The notes beneath the pieces were generated by a model. The model was not told where the DNA came from. It worked only from the letters and a program-made list of their open reading frames with translations, and did not search any database. From an uncultured Muribaculaceae bacterium (GTDB lineage Bacteria; Bacteroidota; Bacteroidia; Bacteroidales; Muribaculaceae): DNA of 64,000 nt. This document shows, in pieces, positions 26,354 to 36,833 of this stretch. Position 1 is the first letter of the stretch. Every line of letters begins with the position of its first letter. The stretch lies in contig CAJLTZ010000001.1 of the NCBI GenBank assembly GCA_905209725.1, positions 1 through 64,000 on the forward strand. The letters run 5' to 3'. A program made the translations under genes and the position numbers.

Positions 26354-27834
26354 ACTACGCGGTTGATGCCGCGCACCTTGTTGATGATTTCGTTGCTTAC
26401 CTTTGCCAGCAGTTCATAAGGCAGGTGCACCCAGTCGGCAGTCATGCCGTCGGTGGAAATCACCGCCCTCAGTGCGCAGCAGCGTTCATAGGTGCGTTCA
26501 TCTCCCATCACGCCGACACTCTGCACAGGCAGAAGCATCACGCCGGCCTGCCACACTTTGTCGTACCAGCCCGACTCCCTCAGCGCGTCGATGAAAATCT
26601 TGTCGGCGGCCTGAAGCACACGCACTTTCTCGGCCGTAACTTCACCAAGGATACGAATGCCAAGTCCGGGTCCCGGGAAGGGATGACGTCCGAGCAAACG
26701 CTGGTCGATACCAAGCGCCTTGCCCACACGGCGCACCTCGTCCTTAAAGAGCAGACGCAGCGGTTCCACCACTTTCAGATTCATCTCCTTAGGAAGGCCT
26801 CCCACATTGTGGTGGCTCTTGATTGTGGCCGAAGGCCCTTTTACAGAGCAACTTTCAATCACGTCGGGGTAGATTGTGCCCTGACCCAGCCAGCGCGCGC
26901 CCTCCACCTTCTTTGCCTCGGCATTGAACACCTCCACAAAGTCGCGGCCGATAATCTTGCGCTTCTGCTCCGGGTCGGTGACGCCTGCAAGGTCGGTATA
27001 GAAACGCTCCGATGCATCAACACCGGTAACATTAAGTCCCATACCCTGATAGGAGGCCAGCACATCCTCGAATTCATTGGCACGAAGAAGGCCATTGTTC
27101 ACAAAGATACAGTGAAGGTTCTGGCCGATGGCACGGTGAAGCAGCATGGCAGCTACAGATGAATCCACACCTCCGGAGAGGCCGAGAATCACCTTGTCGT
27201 TGCCAATTTTCTTACGCAGTTCCTCCACTGTGGAATCAATGAAAGAAGCGGGACTCCATGTGCCTGAGCATCCGCAGATGCCAATCACATAATTGCGCAG
27301 CAACTGAGGGCCGTCGGTGGAATGGAACACTTCGGGGTGGAACTGTATACCCCAGGTCCTTTCGCCGGTGACGCGGTATGCAGCCACGCGCACATTATCG
27401 GTAGAGCCGATGATGTGGAAATCGTCGGGAACCTCAGTGATGGTGTCGCCATGCGACATCCATACCTGTGTGGTGGCCGGAACTGAAGCCATCAGCGGAT
27501 CCTCGGCGTCAACAACGCTGAGCATGGCGCGGCCATACTCGCGACTGGGAGCTCCGGCCACTGTGCCGCCACACTCCATAGCAAGCAACTGCGCGCCATA
27601 GCATACACCCAAGAGGGGCAGGTGGCCGCGAAGCTTGCCAAGGTCGATGCGGGGCGATCCGGCATCGCGCACCGACGCCGGGCTGCCTGAAAGAATCACA
27701 CCGCGAACATCGGCGTCAATCTCCGGCATATGGTTGAACGGATGAATCTCACAATACACATTCAGCTCACGCACGCGGCGTGCGATAAGCTGAGTGTACT
27801 GAGATCCGAAGTCGATTATTAATATCTTCTCCAT
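26308..27834 (-). CDS. guaA: GMP synthase (glutamine-hydrolysing)
   Basis: The 508-residue enzyme converts XMP, glutamine and ATP to GMP. The class I glutaminase domain (about 1-195) has the nucleophile in GVCYGAQLL (near 76-84) and the catalytic HPE in QFHPEVFHS. The ATP-pyrophosphatase domain has the P-loop [12 protein letters not shown] near 219-230, and the C-terminal dimerisation domain ends IEWE. It is the last gene of the purine supercluster, 27 nt after guaB, so IMP to GMP is encoded as a pair. Its end overlaps the convergent Dabb gene. Confidence 0.97.
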   Translation of the reverse strand: MEKILIIDFGSQYTQLIARRVRELNVYCEIHPFNHMPEIDADVRGVILSGSPASVRDAGSPRIDLGKLRGHLPLLGVCYGAQLLAMECGGTVAGAPSREYGRAMLSVVDAEDPLMASVPATTQVWMSHGDTITEVPDDFHIIGSTDNVRVAAYRVTGERTWGIQFHPEVFHSTDGPQLLRNYVIGICGCSGTWSPASFIDSTVEELRKKIGNDKVILGLSGGVDSSVAAMLLHRAIGQNLHCIFVNNGLLRANEFEDVLASYQGMGLNVTGVDASERFYTDLAGVTDPEQKRKIIGRDFVEVFNAEAKKVEGARWLGQGTIYPDVIESCSVKGPSATIKSHHNVGGLPKEMNLKVVEPLRLLFKDEVRRVGKALGIDQRLLGRHPFPGPGLGIRILGEVTAEKVRVLQAADKIFIDALRESGWYDKVWQAGVMLLPVQSVGVMGDERTYERCCALRAVISTDGMTADWVHLPYELLAKVSNEIINKVRGINRVVYDISSKPPATIEWE

Positions 27835-27861
27835 AAGTCTTGATAAATGGAAATACAGGAA

Positions 27862-29334
27862 TTAATTGCCCGGTGAATAGTTGGGCGCCTCCTTGGTGAT
27901 GGTCACATCGTGGGGATGGTTTTCCACCACGGCGGCAGAGGTGATTCTCACAAACTTGGCATTGTGTAGAGCGTCGATATCCTTGGCGCCGCAATAGCCC
28001 ATACCGGAGCGTAGGCCACCGATGAGTTGGTATACAGTCTCGCCGAGCGAACCCTTATAGGGAACGCGAGCCACGATACCTTCCGGCACGAGTTTGTTGG
28101 AATCCATCTGGTCGCCCTGGAAATAGCGGTCCTTCGAACCGGCCTGCATGGCTTCCACGGAACCCATTCCACGATAAGCTTTAAATTTACGGCCATTGTA
28201 GATGATAGTCTCGCCCGGGGACTCCTCCACACCTGCGAGCATCGAGCCCATCATCACGCAGTCGCCGCCTGCAGCAAGCGCCTTCACCACGTCGCCCGAA
28301 TAGCGGAGTCCTCCGTCGGCGATTACCGGCACATCATGGCGATGAGCAGCCTCGGCGGCGTCGTAGATGGCTGTAAGTTGGGGCACGCCGACTCCGGCCA
28401 CAATGCGGGTGGTGCATATGGACCCCGGGCCTATACCTACCTTTATTCCGTCGGCACCCGCAGCCACCAGATATTCGGCAGCCTCGGCAGTGGCGATATT
28501 GCCCACCACCACATCAAGGTCGGGATAAGCCTCCTTCACAGCACGGAGAGTGCGCACCACATTGGCCGAATGGCCGTGTGCGGTATCGATCACCACAGCA
28601 TCAACGCCATTCTCCACAAGCGCAGCCACGCGCTGAAGCGTGTCGTGGGTCACACCTACGCCGGCTGCCACACGCAGACGTCCCTTGGAATCCTTGCAGG
28701 CATTAGGAAATTCGCGAATCTTCGTGATGTCGCGATATGTGATGAGACCCACGAGATGGTTCTCCTCATCTACCACAGGGAGTTTCTCAATCTTGTTCTG
28801 CAGCAGAATCTGCGAAGCCTCCTCCATGTCGGCATGGCGCGTGGTGACAAGATTCTCTGACGTCATCACTGTGGCCACGGGCAGCGACATATCCTGCTGG
28901 AAGCGGAGGTCGCGGTTGGTCACAATGCCGATGAGATGGCGTTCGTCATCAATTACGGGGATGCCGCCGATGCGGTTTTCACGCATGAGGCGCAGCGCGT
29001 CGGCCACGGTCTTGTCGCGGGTGATGGTCACCGGGTCATAGATCATGCCGGAGTCGGCGCGTTTCACCTTGCGCACCTGCTCTGCCTGACGGGCAATCGA
29101 CATATTCTTATGAATCACGCCGATGCCGCCCTCGCGGGCGATGGCGATGGCCATAGGTGCTTCTGTCACAGTGTCCATGGCGGCTGAAACCACCGGGATG
29201 TTCAACTTGATATTACGCGAGAAGCGCGATCCGAGACACACCTTGTCGGGTGTCACCTCCGAATAGGCCGGAATGAGAAGCACGTCGTCAAACGTCATTC
29301 CCTCCTGTGCTATCTTGTTTTCTATGAAACTCAT
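27862..29334 (-). CDS. guaB: IMP dehydrogenase
   Basis: The 490-residue enzyme oxidises IMP to XMP with NAD, the committed step to GMP. The TIM barrel is split by two CBS domains (about 95-205; [37 protein letters not shown]) that usually sense adenine or guanine nucleotides. The catalytic loop is [17 protein letters not shown], with the nucleophilic Cys. The flap [22 protein letters not shown] is near the C-terminus. Only 3 nt separate it from purA upstream, so both IMP branches are cotranscribed. Confidence 0.97.
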   Translation of the reverse strand: MSFIENKIAQEGMTFDDVLLIPAYSEVTPDKVCLGSRFSRNIKLNIPVVSAAMDTVTEAPMAIAIAREGGIGVIHKNMSIARQAEQVRKVKRADSGMIYDPVTITRDKTVADALRLMRENRIGGIPVIDDERHLIGIVTNRDLRFQQDMSLPVATVMTSENLVTTRHADMEEASQILLQNKIEKLPVVDEENHLVGLITYRDITKIREFPNACKDSKGRLRVAAGVGVTHDTLQRVAALVENGVDAVVIDTAHGHSANVVRTLRAVKEAYPDLDVVVGNIATAEAAEYLVAAGADGIKVGIGPGSICTTRIVAGVGVPQLTAIYDAAEAAHRHDVPVIADGGLRYSGDVVKALAAGGDCVMMGSMLAGVEESPGETIIYNGRKFKAYRGMGSVEAMQAGSKDRYFQGDQMDSNKLVPEGIVARVPYKGSLGETVYQLIGGLRSGMGYCGAKDIDALHNAKFVRITSAAVVENHPHDVTITKEAPNYSPGN

Positions 29335-29337
29335 AAA

Positions 29338-30630
29338 TTAGAAGTTGTTAAGATTCTTGTCCTTGATGATTGTCTGAGTGCGGTCGGGTCCCACGGAAAT
29401 CATTCCTACGGGCACGCCTGTAATCTCCTCGATGCGTGCCACATAGTTCTTTGCGTTCTGCGGCAGCTGGTCGAATTCTCTGATCTGGGTGATATCCTCT
29501 TTCCAGCCGGGAAGGGTTTCATACACGGGTGTGCAGCGGGAGAGGGAGGCGATTGTGGAGGGAGGCGACTGTATCTTGCGGCCGTCGAGTTCATAGGCGG
29601 TGCAGATCTTCACTTCATCGAGCCCGGAGAGCACGTCGAGCAGCATGATTGCCCAATGGGTGGTGCCGGCAAGACGGGAAGTGTAACGGGCCACTACGGC
29701 GTCAAACCAGCCGATGCGGCGGGGACGTCCGGTCACAGTGCCATATTCATGTCCGCGTTCGCGGATGCCGTCGCCGATGGCGTCGTGCAGTTCGGTGGGG
29801 AAGGGCCCTTCTCCCACGCGTGTGCAGTAAGCCTTTGCCACGCCCACCACCTCCGAAATCCATTTCGGGGCGATGCCGGCGCCTGTGGGCACGGATGCCG
29901 CTGAGGGCGACGAACTGGTGACAAACGGATATGTGCCGTGGTCGATGTCGAGCATCTGACCCTGCGCCCCCTCAAAGAGGATGTGGGCGTCGGTGAGCAG
30001 GGCCTTGTTGATTAGGTCTGAGGTGTCGCAGATGCGGGGGCCGAGTTCCTTGGCGAGTTCCATATACTGCTCGTATACCTCGTCGGCCTTGAATGTGTCA
30101 AGGCCAAGCATCTGGAGTTCTTTGTTCTTAACCTCCAGGGCAGCCTCAAGACGCATGCGGAAATATTCCGGCTCTAAAAGGTCGCCCATGCGCAGTCCGA
30201 TGCGGCTGTACTTGTCGGCATATGCCGGGCCGATACCCTTCTTGGTGGTGCCGATCTTGGCATTTCCCTTACCGGCCTCGTAGGCGCCGTCGAGCACCGG
30301 ATGCCAGGGCATCACCATGGCGGCACGGTCGGAGATATACAATTGGTAATCGCGTATGCCCTGCTCATTGAGGCGCTTCAGCTCGGCTACCACCGACACC
30401 GGATTCACCACCATGCCGTTTCCCATCACATTCACCGTGTTGGGATTGAAGATCCCCGAGGGGATGCTTTGCAGAGAATACTTGTGGCCGTCGAATACGA
30501 CCGAATGGCCGGCATTGTTGCCGCCCTGGTATCTCACCGCCATATTCGCCCTTGTGGCGAAATAGTCGGTGATCTTTCCTTTGCCTTCGTCGCCCCATTG
30601 CGAGCCGACCACTACGAGAGTCTTAGACAT
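29338..30630 (-). CDS. purA: Adenylosuccinate synthetase
   Basis: The 430-residue enzyme joins aspartate to IMP using GTP, the first step to AMP. The phosphate-binding loop is QWGDEGKGK near 11-19, and NNAGHSVV carries the catalytic His. TTKKGIGPAYADK follows near 129-141, and the C-terminal GTP/IMP-binding part is complete. It sits between purB and guaB in the purine supercluster, with a 34-nt gap after purB. Confidence 0.97.
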   Translation of the reverse strand: MSKTLVVVGSQWGDEGKGKITDYFATRANMAVRYQGGNNAGHSVVFDGHKYSLQSIPSGIFNPNTVNVMGNGMVVNPVSVVAELKRLNEQGIRDYQLYISDRAAMVMPWHPVLDGAYEAGKGNAKIGTTKKGIGPAYADKYSRIGLRMGDLLEPEYFRMRLEAALEVKNKELQMLGLDTFKADEVYEQYMELAKELGPRICDTSDLINKALLTDAHILFEGAQGQMLDIDHGTYPFVTSSSPSAASVPTGAGIAPKWISEVVGVAKAYCTRVGEGPFPTELHDAIGDGIRERGHEYGTVTGRPRRIGWFDAVVARYTSRLAGTTHWAIMLLDVLSGLDEVKICTAYELDGRKIQSPPSTIASLSRCTPVYETLPGWKEDITQIREFDQLPQNAKNYVARIEEITGVPVGMISVGPDRTQTIIKDKNLNNF

Positions 30631-30664
30631 ATCTTTCTTTGTGTGATTTTTAATTCTTATTTCC

Positions 30665-31963
30665 TCACTCCTTGATGCCGTTGCGGTCGAAGATATACTG
30701 CACGTTCTTCATATAATAGTCGAGCGTGAAGCAAGCCTCGAGTTCCTCATCCGTGAGGTTGGCCTTTATGGTGGGATCCTCGCGAAGCAGGTCGATGTAA
30801 GGCACGCCGGCGGCCATGGCGCGCATTGCCACGGGCTGCACCGTGTCGTAAGCTTTCTCACGTGCGAAACCCTTGCCGATGAGTGCGTTCATCACACGCT
30901 GGGCGAAGATCACGCCGTTGGTGATGTAGATGTTCTGCTTCATGCGCTCTGGGAACACGGTGAGGTTGCCCAGGATATTGCCCATCCGGTTGAGCATATA
31001 GTCGAGAAGCATAGTGGCATCGGGGAGGATGATTCGCTCTGTGGCAGAATGGGAGATGTCGCGTTCATGCCAGAGAGCCACATTCTCATAGGCCGTGGCC
31101 ATATATCCGCGGAGCACACGGGCGCATCCGCACATATTTTCCGAACCGATGGGATTGCGCTTATGGGGCATGGCCGAAGAACCCTTCTGGCCCTTGCCGA
31201 AAGCCTCCTCCACCTCGTGCACCTCAGTGCGCTGCAGGCCGCGGATCTCCATGGCCATCTGCTCGATGGAGGCGCCGATGAGGGCGATGGTGGCAAGATA
31301 ATAAGCGTGACGGTCGCGCTGGATCACCTGCGTGGACACATTCGACGACTCGATGCCGAGTTTCTCGCACACATAGTCCTGCACGAAGGGGGGAATGTTG
31401 GCGAAATTACCAACGGCACCGCTAATCTTTCCGACCTCCACTCCGCGAGCAGCCTCGTCGAAGCGCTTGATATTGCGCTGCATCTCGGCGTGCCAGAGCA
31501 CCCATTTGAGGCCGAAAGATGTGATGTCGGCATGGATGCCGTGCGTACGGCCGATGCAGGGGGTGTATTTATATTTCAAAGCCTGGCTGCGGAGCATCGC
31601 GGCGAAGTTCTGAAGGTCGGCACGCAGGATGTCGTTGGCCTGCTTGAGAAGATAACCGTTGGCCGTGTCCACAACGTCGGTCGATGTCAGGCCATAATGT
31701 ATCCACTTGCGCTCCTCGCCGAGGCTCTCGCTCACGGCGCGTGTGAAGGCCACGATGTCGTGGCGCGTCTGCTCCTCTATCTCCTTGATGCGGGGGATGC
31801 TGAAGGTGGCTTTCTCCCAGAGAAGTTTAACATCCTCTGCCGGAACCACACCAAGCTCGCGCCAGGCTTCGGCGGCCAGAATCTCTACGCGAAGATAGGC
31901 ATTGAATTTATTCTCTTCTGTCCAGATGGCCCGCATCTCGGGTCGTGAATATCTTTCAATCAT
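30665..31963 (-). CDS. purB: Adenylosuccinate lyase
   Basis: The 432-residue enzyme acts twice in purine synthesis: SAICAR to AICAR, and adenylosuccinate to AMP, releasing fumarate. The superfamily signature loop GSSAMPHKRNP is present near 260-270, with HYGLTSTDVVDTA near 88-100 and GRTHGIHADI near 137-146. It is followed by purA, which makes its second substrate. Length matches the bacterial (B. subtilis-like) class. Confidence 0.97.
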   Translation of the reverse strand: MIERYSRPEMRAIWTEENKFNAYLRVEILAAEAWRELGVVPAEDVKLLWEKATFSIPRIKEIEEQTRHDIVAFTRAVSESLGEERKWIHYGLTSTDVVDTANGYLLKQANDILRADLQNFAAMLRSQALKYKYTPCIGRTHGIHADITSFGLKWVLWHAEMQRNIKRFDEAARGVEVGKISGAVGNFANIPPFVQDYVCEKLGIESSNVSTQVIQRDRHAYYLATIALIGASIEQMAMEIRGLQRTEVHEVEEAFGKGQKGSSAMPHKRNPIGSENMCGCARVLRGYMATAYENVALWHERDISHSATERIILPDATMLLDYMLNRMGNILGNLTVFPERMKQNIYITNGVIFAQRVMNALIGKGFAREKAYDTVQPVAMRAMAAGVPYIDLLREDPTIKANLTDEELEACFTLDYYMKNVQYIFDRNGIKE

Positions 31964-32006
31964 TGTGTAATACTTAAGTCAAAATTATTGAATAAGGAAT
32001 AGGGAA

Positions 32007-32864
32007 TCAATTGTCCCGGCTCATTTTGTTGAGATAGCATTTAAGGGTATTTTCCATGAGGCAGGCGCGCGTCATGGGTCCCACTCCTCCGGGCACAGGT
32101 GTAATCACCGAAGCCTTCGGAGCCACATGCTCATAGTCCACATCGCCGGCAAGTTTGCCGGTGGCCGGGTCGCGGTTCACGCCCACGTCGATCACCACGG
32201 CGCCGGGGGCCACCATATCCTCGGTGACGAAGCGGAGACGCCCCACTGCCGCCACCAGGATATCAGCCTCACGGGTGATGGCGGCCAGGTCCTTGGTGCG
32301 TGAATGCGCTATGGTCACGGTGGCATTGCGGTCGAGAAGCATCTTGGCCATCGGAAGGCCCACAATGTTGCTGCGGCCTATCACCACGGCGCGTTTTCCT
32401 TCGATTTCCACTCCGGCCTTGTCGAGGAGATGGATGATGCCCTGCGGCGTGCAGGGATTGATGCACTCACGCTTTTGCCAGAGTGCGGCCACATTCTCGG
32501 GATGGAATCCGTCTACGTCCTTCTCATGGCTGATGGCCGCAATCACGCGGTCCTCGTCGATATGTTTCGGCACGGGGAGCTGCACCAGAATGCCATCCAC
32601 GGTGTCGTCGCCGTTGAGTCCTTCGATAATCTCGAGAAGATGACTCTCCTCTGTATCTTCGGGAAGACGGATGGTGGTGCTCTTGTAGCCAACCTGTTCG
32701 GCGTCTTTGCCTTTCGATTTTACATAACTCTGGCTGGCCGGATCCTCGCCCACGAGGATCACCGCCAGATGCGGCGCACGGCCATATTTCTCTGTCAATG
32801 CGGGTACCTGCTCCGCTATGCCTGCCTTTATCTCTTTGGCCAGGTCTTTTCCGCTAATATCCAC
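32007..32864 (-). CDS. folD: Methylenetetrahydrofolate dehydrogenase / methenyltetrahydrofolate cyclohydrolase
   Basis: The 285-residue bifunctional enzyme converts 5,10-methylene-THF to 10-formyl-THF, the one-carbon donor for the PurH reaction. The catalytic Tyr/Lys occur in SYVKSKGKDAEQVG (near 50-63), the NADP-binding motif is GRSNIVGLPMAKMLL, and the family end motif is PGGVGPMTRACLM. Placement between purD and purB is a clear functional link: it supplies formyl groups where the operon uses them. Confidence 0.96.
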   Translation of the reverse strand: MDISGKDLAKEIKAGIAEQVPALTEKYGRAPHLAVILVGEDPASQSYVKSKGKDAEQVGYKSTTIRLPEDTEESHLLEIIEGLNGDDTVDGILVQLPVPKHIDEDRVIAAISHEKDVDGFHPENVAALWQKRECINPCTPQGIIHLLDKAGVEIEGKRAVVIGRSNIVGLPMAKMLLDRNATVTIAHSRTKDLAAITREADILVAAVGRLRFVTEDMVAPGAVVIDVGVNRDPATGKLAGDVDYEHVAPKASVITPVPGGVGPMTRACLMENTLKCYLNKMSRDN

Positions 32865-32908
32865 TGTTTCAGCGTAATATTTAGTGTAATTATTATTCCT
32901 TTTCTCTT

Positions 32909-34144
32909 TTACTTTGCAGCGCCGATATCTCTTCTATAGAAGAATCCGGGGCATTCGAGGCTGTCGATTCGACGATAGGCTTCTTCGCGGGCCATTTCAA
33001 AAGATGACGCCATCGCTGTCACCATCAGCACGCGGCCTCCTGACGAGAGGAGTTTGCCGTCGCGCTCCACGGTGCCCATGTGATAGATGCCATCGATGTT
33101 GTCGGCACCCTTGATCTCAAGTCCTTTCTTGTATTTTCCGGGATAGCCCTCGGCGGCGAGCACTACGCCAAGCACCGTTTCCGGACGCCAGCGGATCTCG
33201 CAGTCCTCCCCATCCACAGCTGCGGATATGAGCCGGCCGAAATCACTCTCGATACGCGGAAGCACCACCTCTGTTTCCGGGTCGCCGAAGCGGGCGTTGA
33301 ATTCTATCACCTTCGGCACGCCGCGATGCAGAATCAGTCCGCCGTAGAGCACTCCGGTAAAGGGATATCCCTCCTCCACCATAGCCTCGGCTACGGGGCG
33401 GATGATGGTGTTCAGTGCTGTCTTGCGGATCTCGTTAGTGACGAATGGCACGGGGGAATAGGCTCCCATACCTCCGGTGTTGGGGCCACGGTCATGGTCG
33501 TAGGCACGTTTGTGGTCGCGGGCTATGGCAAGAGGATAGACCTTCGTGCCGTTCACGATGCACATGAACGAGAACTCCGGGCCATCGAGGAATTCCTCCA
33601 CCACCACCTTGCCCTCGCCGAAAGTGCCGTCGAGAAGCATGTCGCGCAGAGCATCCTCGGCCTCCGCGAGTGTCAGCGCCACCACTACGCCCTTGCCTGC
33701 CGCCAGTCCGTCGTATTTGATTACTACCGGAATCGAACCTGCCTTAACATAGGCCAGGGCCTCGTCATAGTCGGTGAATGTGCGGTAGGAGGCTGTCGGA
33801 ATTCCGTGGCGCGCCATCAGGTCTTTGGCAAACTGCTTGCTGCTTTCGATGCGGGCGGCGCTCTGCGTCGGGCCGAACACCCTGAGTCCGGCCTCGCGGA
33901 ATCGGTCCACGATTCCCATTGCAAGCGGTGCCTCGGGACCTACTATGGTGAGGTCGATGTCGTGGCTGCGGGCGAAGTCGAGAAGCGCCGGTATGTCGGT
34001 AACTCCGATGGCCACGCATTCAGCCTGTCGGCCTATGCCGGCATTGCCGGGGGCAGCGTAGATTTTCGCCACGCTCTCCGAACGCGAAAGGGCGTCGACA
34101 ATCGCGTGGCAGCGGCCTCCGCCACCTATAACCAGCACTTTCAT
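32909..34144 (-). CDS. purD: Phosphoribosylamine-glycine ligase (GAR synthetase)
   Basis: This ATP-grasp enzyme (411 residues from the ATG at 34144; an ATG at 34165 would add 7) joins glycine to phosphoribosylamine. Family blocks: VIKYDGLAAGKGVVVA, GPEFSFMCIVNG, RDHKRAYDHDRGPNTGGMG, and IEFNARFGDPETEVVLPR. The N-terminal loop, almost always GGREHA, reads GGGGRCHA here, with Cys for the usual Glu. The 34144 start matches the normal position of MKVLVIGGGG. It follows purH in the supercluster. Confidence 0.95.
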   Translation of the reverse strand: MKVLVIGGGGRCHAIVDALSRSESVAKIYAAPGNAGIGRQAECVAIGVTDIPALLDFARSHDIDLTIVGPEAPLAMGIVDRFREAGLRVFGPTQSAARIESSKQFAKDLMARHGIPTASYRTFTDYDEALAYVKAGSIPVVIKYDGLAAGKGVVVALTLAEAEDALRDMLLDGTFGEGKVVVEEFLDGPEFSFMCIVNGTKVYPLAIARDHKRAYDHDRGPNTGGMGAYSPVPFVTNEIRKTALNTIIRPVAEAMVEEGYPFTGVLYGGLILHRGVPKVIEFNARFGDPETEVVLPRIESDFGRLISAAVDGEDCEIRWRPETVLGVVLAAEGYPGKYKKGLEIKGADNIDGIYHMGTVERDGKLLSSGGRVLMVTAMASSFEMAREEAYRRIDSLECPGFFYRRDIGAAK

Positions 34145-34183
34145 ATCCTTGTCTTTCTTATCCATTATCTTATGCGGTGCTTA

Positions 34184-35713
34184 TCAATGCTTGAAATGGC
34201 GCATACCCGTGAAGAGCATGACGATACCTTTTTCATCGGCTTTCTTCACGGAGTCCTCGTCGCGGATTGAGCCGCCGGGCTGCACGATGGCTGTCACGCC
34301 ATAATGCGATGCCTGCTCCACGGTGTCGTCGAAGGGAAGGAAGCCGTCGGATGCGAGCACAAGACCCTCGGTGGCGCCTGCTGCCTTGGCCTCTTCAAGG
34401 GCGATGGTGGCCGAACCTACGCGGTTCATCTGGCCGGCACCAACTCCGAGTGTGGCTCCATCTTTCACCACCACGATGGCGTTGCTCTTCACATGCTTCA
34501 CGATTTTCCAGCCGAAATTCAGGTCGGCCAGTTCGCGTACCGAGGGATGACGCTTGGTGACTGTCATCGCATCGGTCACCTCTAAGCATTCCGTGTCGGC
34601 GTCTTGCACAAGCAGACCGCCGGTAACAGCCACATACTGGTCGCGCTTCTCTCCGCGCTTCTCCATCTTTACCTCCAGGAGGCGCAGGTTTTTCTTCGAG
34701 GAGAGAACTTCGAGTGCCTCCGGTTCGAATGCGGGAGCCATTACAATCTCGAGGAATATCGGTTTGAGGGCGCGGGCGGTCTCGGCGTTCAGCGGACGGT
34801 TGAAAGCCACGATGCCGCCATAGATGCTCACCTTGTCAGCTTCGTATGCGCGTGTCCAGGCATCGAGCACGTCTGCGCCTACGGCTGCTCCGCAGGGGTT
34901 CATATGCTTGAGGCCTACGCAGAAGGGCTCCTCAAATTCGCTTACAATCTCAAGGGCTGCATTGGCATCCTGGATATTGTTGTAGCTCAGTTCCTTGCCC
35001 TGAAGTTGACGGGCGTTGGCCACGGAATAGGAATATTCCACCGGGCCACGGAAGAATTTAGCCTTCTGGTGAGGATTCTCTCCATAGCGGAGGGGCTGCA
35101 CCTCGTCGAAACTGAGGAAGAGTTTCTCGGGAAGACCGGCCTGACGACGCATATATTCGGCGATGTGGCTGTCATAGAGTGCGGTATGAGTGTAAGCCTT
35201 TGCGCTCAACTGCAGACGGTGTTCCTCGCTCGTGTTGCCATTCTCGGCTATCTCCTTGAGGATGGGCTCATAATCGTCGGGGTCGCATACCACTGTCACG
35301 CTCTTGCAGTTCTTGGCTGCGCTGCGGAGCATCGAGGGTCCGCCTATGTCGATATGCTCGATGGCGTCTTCAAGAGTCACGTCGGGCTTGGCAACTGTGG
35401 CCTCGAAAGGATAGAGGTTGACGCACACAAGGTCGATAAGGCCGATGCCGTTCTCTGAAAGCTGTGCCATATCGGATGGATTGTCACGACGGCCAAGAAG
35501 GGCGCCGTGCACTTTCGGATGAAGCGTCTTTACGCGTCCACCGCAAATCTCCGGAAATCCTGTGATTTCACTGATGCCGGTCACTTTCACGCCATTGTCG
35601 ATGAGCAATTTCATTGTGCCGCCGGTGGCGATTATCTCCCATCCCATATTCTCGAGGGCAGAGGCGAACTCCACCACTCCGCGCTTGTCGCTTACGCTGA
35701 TTAAAGCCTTCAT
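34184..35713 (-). CDS. purH: Bifunctional AICAR formyltransferase / IMP cyclohydrolase
   Basis: The 509-residue enzyme does the last two steps to IMP. The N-terminal MGS-like cyclohydrolase domain (1 to about 195) begins KALISVSDKRGVVEFA and includes GGRVKTLHPKVHGALLGRR. The C-terminal AICAR transformylase domain has LRYGENPHQKA, KHMNPCGAAVG, and the end block PGGSIRDEDSV. The start at 35713 fits homologues; a longer frame back to 35800 runs into purM and was rejected. The 43-nt leader is an AT-rich 9-bp periodic repeat. It uses 10-formyl-THF from the nearby folD. Confidence 0.96.
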   Translation of the reverse strand: MKALISVSDKRGVVEFASALENMGWEIIATGGTMKLLIDNGVKVTGISEITGFPEICGGRVKTLHPKVHGALLGRRDNPSDMAQLSENGIGLIDLVCVNLYPFEATVAKPDVTLEDAIEHIDIGGPSMLRSAAKNCKSVTVVCDPDDYEPILKEIAENGNTSEEHRLQLSAKAYTHTALYDSHIAEYMRRQAGLPEKLFLSFDEVQPLRYGENPHQKAKFFRGPVEYSYSVANARQLQGKELSYNNIQDANAALEIVSEFEEPFCVGLKHMNPCGAAVGADVLDAWTRAYEADKVSIYGGIVAFNRPLNAETARALKPIFLEIVMAPAFEPEALEVLSSKKNLRLLEVKMEKRGEKRDQYVAVTGGLLVQDADTECLEVTDAMTVTKRHPSVRELADLNFGWKIVKHVKSNAIVVVKDGATLGVGAGQMNRVGSATIALEEAKAAGATEGLVLASDGFLPFDDTVEQASHYGVTAIVQPGGSIRDEDSVKKADEKGIVMLFTGMRHFKH

Positions 35714-35748
35714 ACTTTGAATAATGTTGAATTTTGAATTTTGAATTA
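35714..35748. repeat. AT-rich 9-bp periodic repeat before the purH start
   Basis: The purH leader consists of AATTCAAAA-type units on the coding strand, running to within 10 nt of the ATG. It matches the mrp leader (3314-3343) and, inverted, the purL-purE spacer (40600-40646). Confidence 0.6.
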
Positions 35749-35756
35749 ACGCTACG

Positions 35757-36785
35757 TTAATTTTTAATGGTGACTCCTTTCCCTCTGACCACCTTGCCAA
35801 TCACTCTCGGGCTCAGTCCGGAAGCGCGCAGCGACTCGAGAGCCTTGTCGCTGTCGGCGGCGCTGACGGCTATCACCATGCCGATGCCCATGTTGAAGAT
35901 ATTGAACATCTCGCGATGAGGCACCTTGCCATATTTCTCAAGCATATGGAACACCGGAAGAATTTCCCAACTTCCCTCCTTGATTTCCACGCCGAGTCCT
36001 TCGGAAAGTATGCGGGGGATATTCTCGTCGAATCCGCCGCCGGTGATGTGAGCCACGCCGTGAACGTCAACATTCTCCATCAGTGCGAGCACTGGGCGAA
36101 CATAGATGGCAGTCGGAGTGAGAAGCATCTCGCCAAGGGTGAGTTCTCCTGTCTCATCATATTTGGCGTTGAGGTCAAGATTGGCGTCGGCCACAATCTT
36201 GCGCACGAGCGAGAAACCATTGGAGTGTACGCCGGTGGAGGGGAGACCGATAAGCACATCGCCCTCGGCCACCTTGGAGCCGTCGATGAGACGCTCCTTT
36301 TCCACAGCGCCTACCGTGAATCCGGCGATATCGTAATCTTCGGGAGCATACATACCCGGCATCTCAGCCGTTTCGCCGCCCACCAGAGCGCAGTTGGCCT
36401 GGCGGCAGCCCTCGGCCACACCGCTCACAATGGCTTCCACCACTTCGGGACGGTTTTTGCCGACTGCCACATAATCGAGGAAGAGCAGCGGTGCCGCGCC
36501 CTGGGCCAGAACATCGTTGACACACATGGCCACGGCGTCGATGCCGATTGTGTCGTGGCGGTTGAGCGCAAAGGCGATCTTCAGTTTTGTGCCCACACCG
36601 TCGGTGCCGCTCACAAGTATCGGGTGCTTATAGCCGAGGCTGCCGAGATCGAACATACCGCCGAAGGCGCCGATGCCCCCCATGCAGCCGGGGCGTTTCG
36701 TGGAGGCCACATGCTTCTTGATGCGGCTCACTACCTCATATCCCGCCTCCAGATTCACACCGGAGGCTTCATAACTCTTTGCCAT
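35757..36785 (-). CDS. purM: Phosphoribosylformylglycinamidine cyclo-ligase (AIR synthetase)
   Basis: The 342-residue ATP-dependent enzyme closes the imidazole ring (FGAM to AIR). Family blocks seen: [13 protein letters not shown] near 40-52, [28 protein letters not shown], and [13 protein letters not shown]. It acts directly after PurL, encoded 48 nt upstream. The Gly-rich N-terminal part is complete and the length is standard. Confidence 0.97.
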   Translation of the reverse strand: MAKSYEASGVNLEAGYEVVSRIKKHVASTKRPGCMGGIGAFGGMFDLGSLGYKHPILVSGTDGVGTKLKIAFALNRHDTIGIDAVAMCVNDVLAQGAAPLLFLDYVAVGKNRPEVVEAIVSGVAEGCRQANCALVGGETAEMPGMYAPEDYDIAGFTVGAVEKERLIDGSKVAEGDVLIGLPSTGVHSNGFSLVRKIVADANLDLNAKYDETGELTLGEMLLTPTAIYVRPVLALMENVDVHGVAHITGGGFDENIPRILSEGLGVEIKEGSWEILPVFHMLEKYGKVPHREMFNIFNMGIGMVIAVSAADSDKALESLRASGLSPRVIGKVVRGKGVTIKN

Positions 36786-36833
36786 ATATTGTTTTAGTGC
36801 TGAGTTGTTATTCAGTTTGATAATTTTTATTTG

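Noticed and set aside
34604..35458. 284-codon frame antisense to purH
   Set aside because: Shadow of purH, with no promoter or family.
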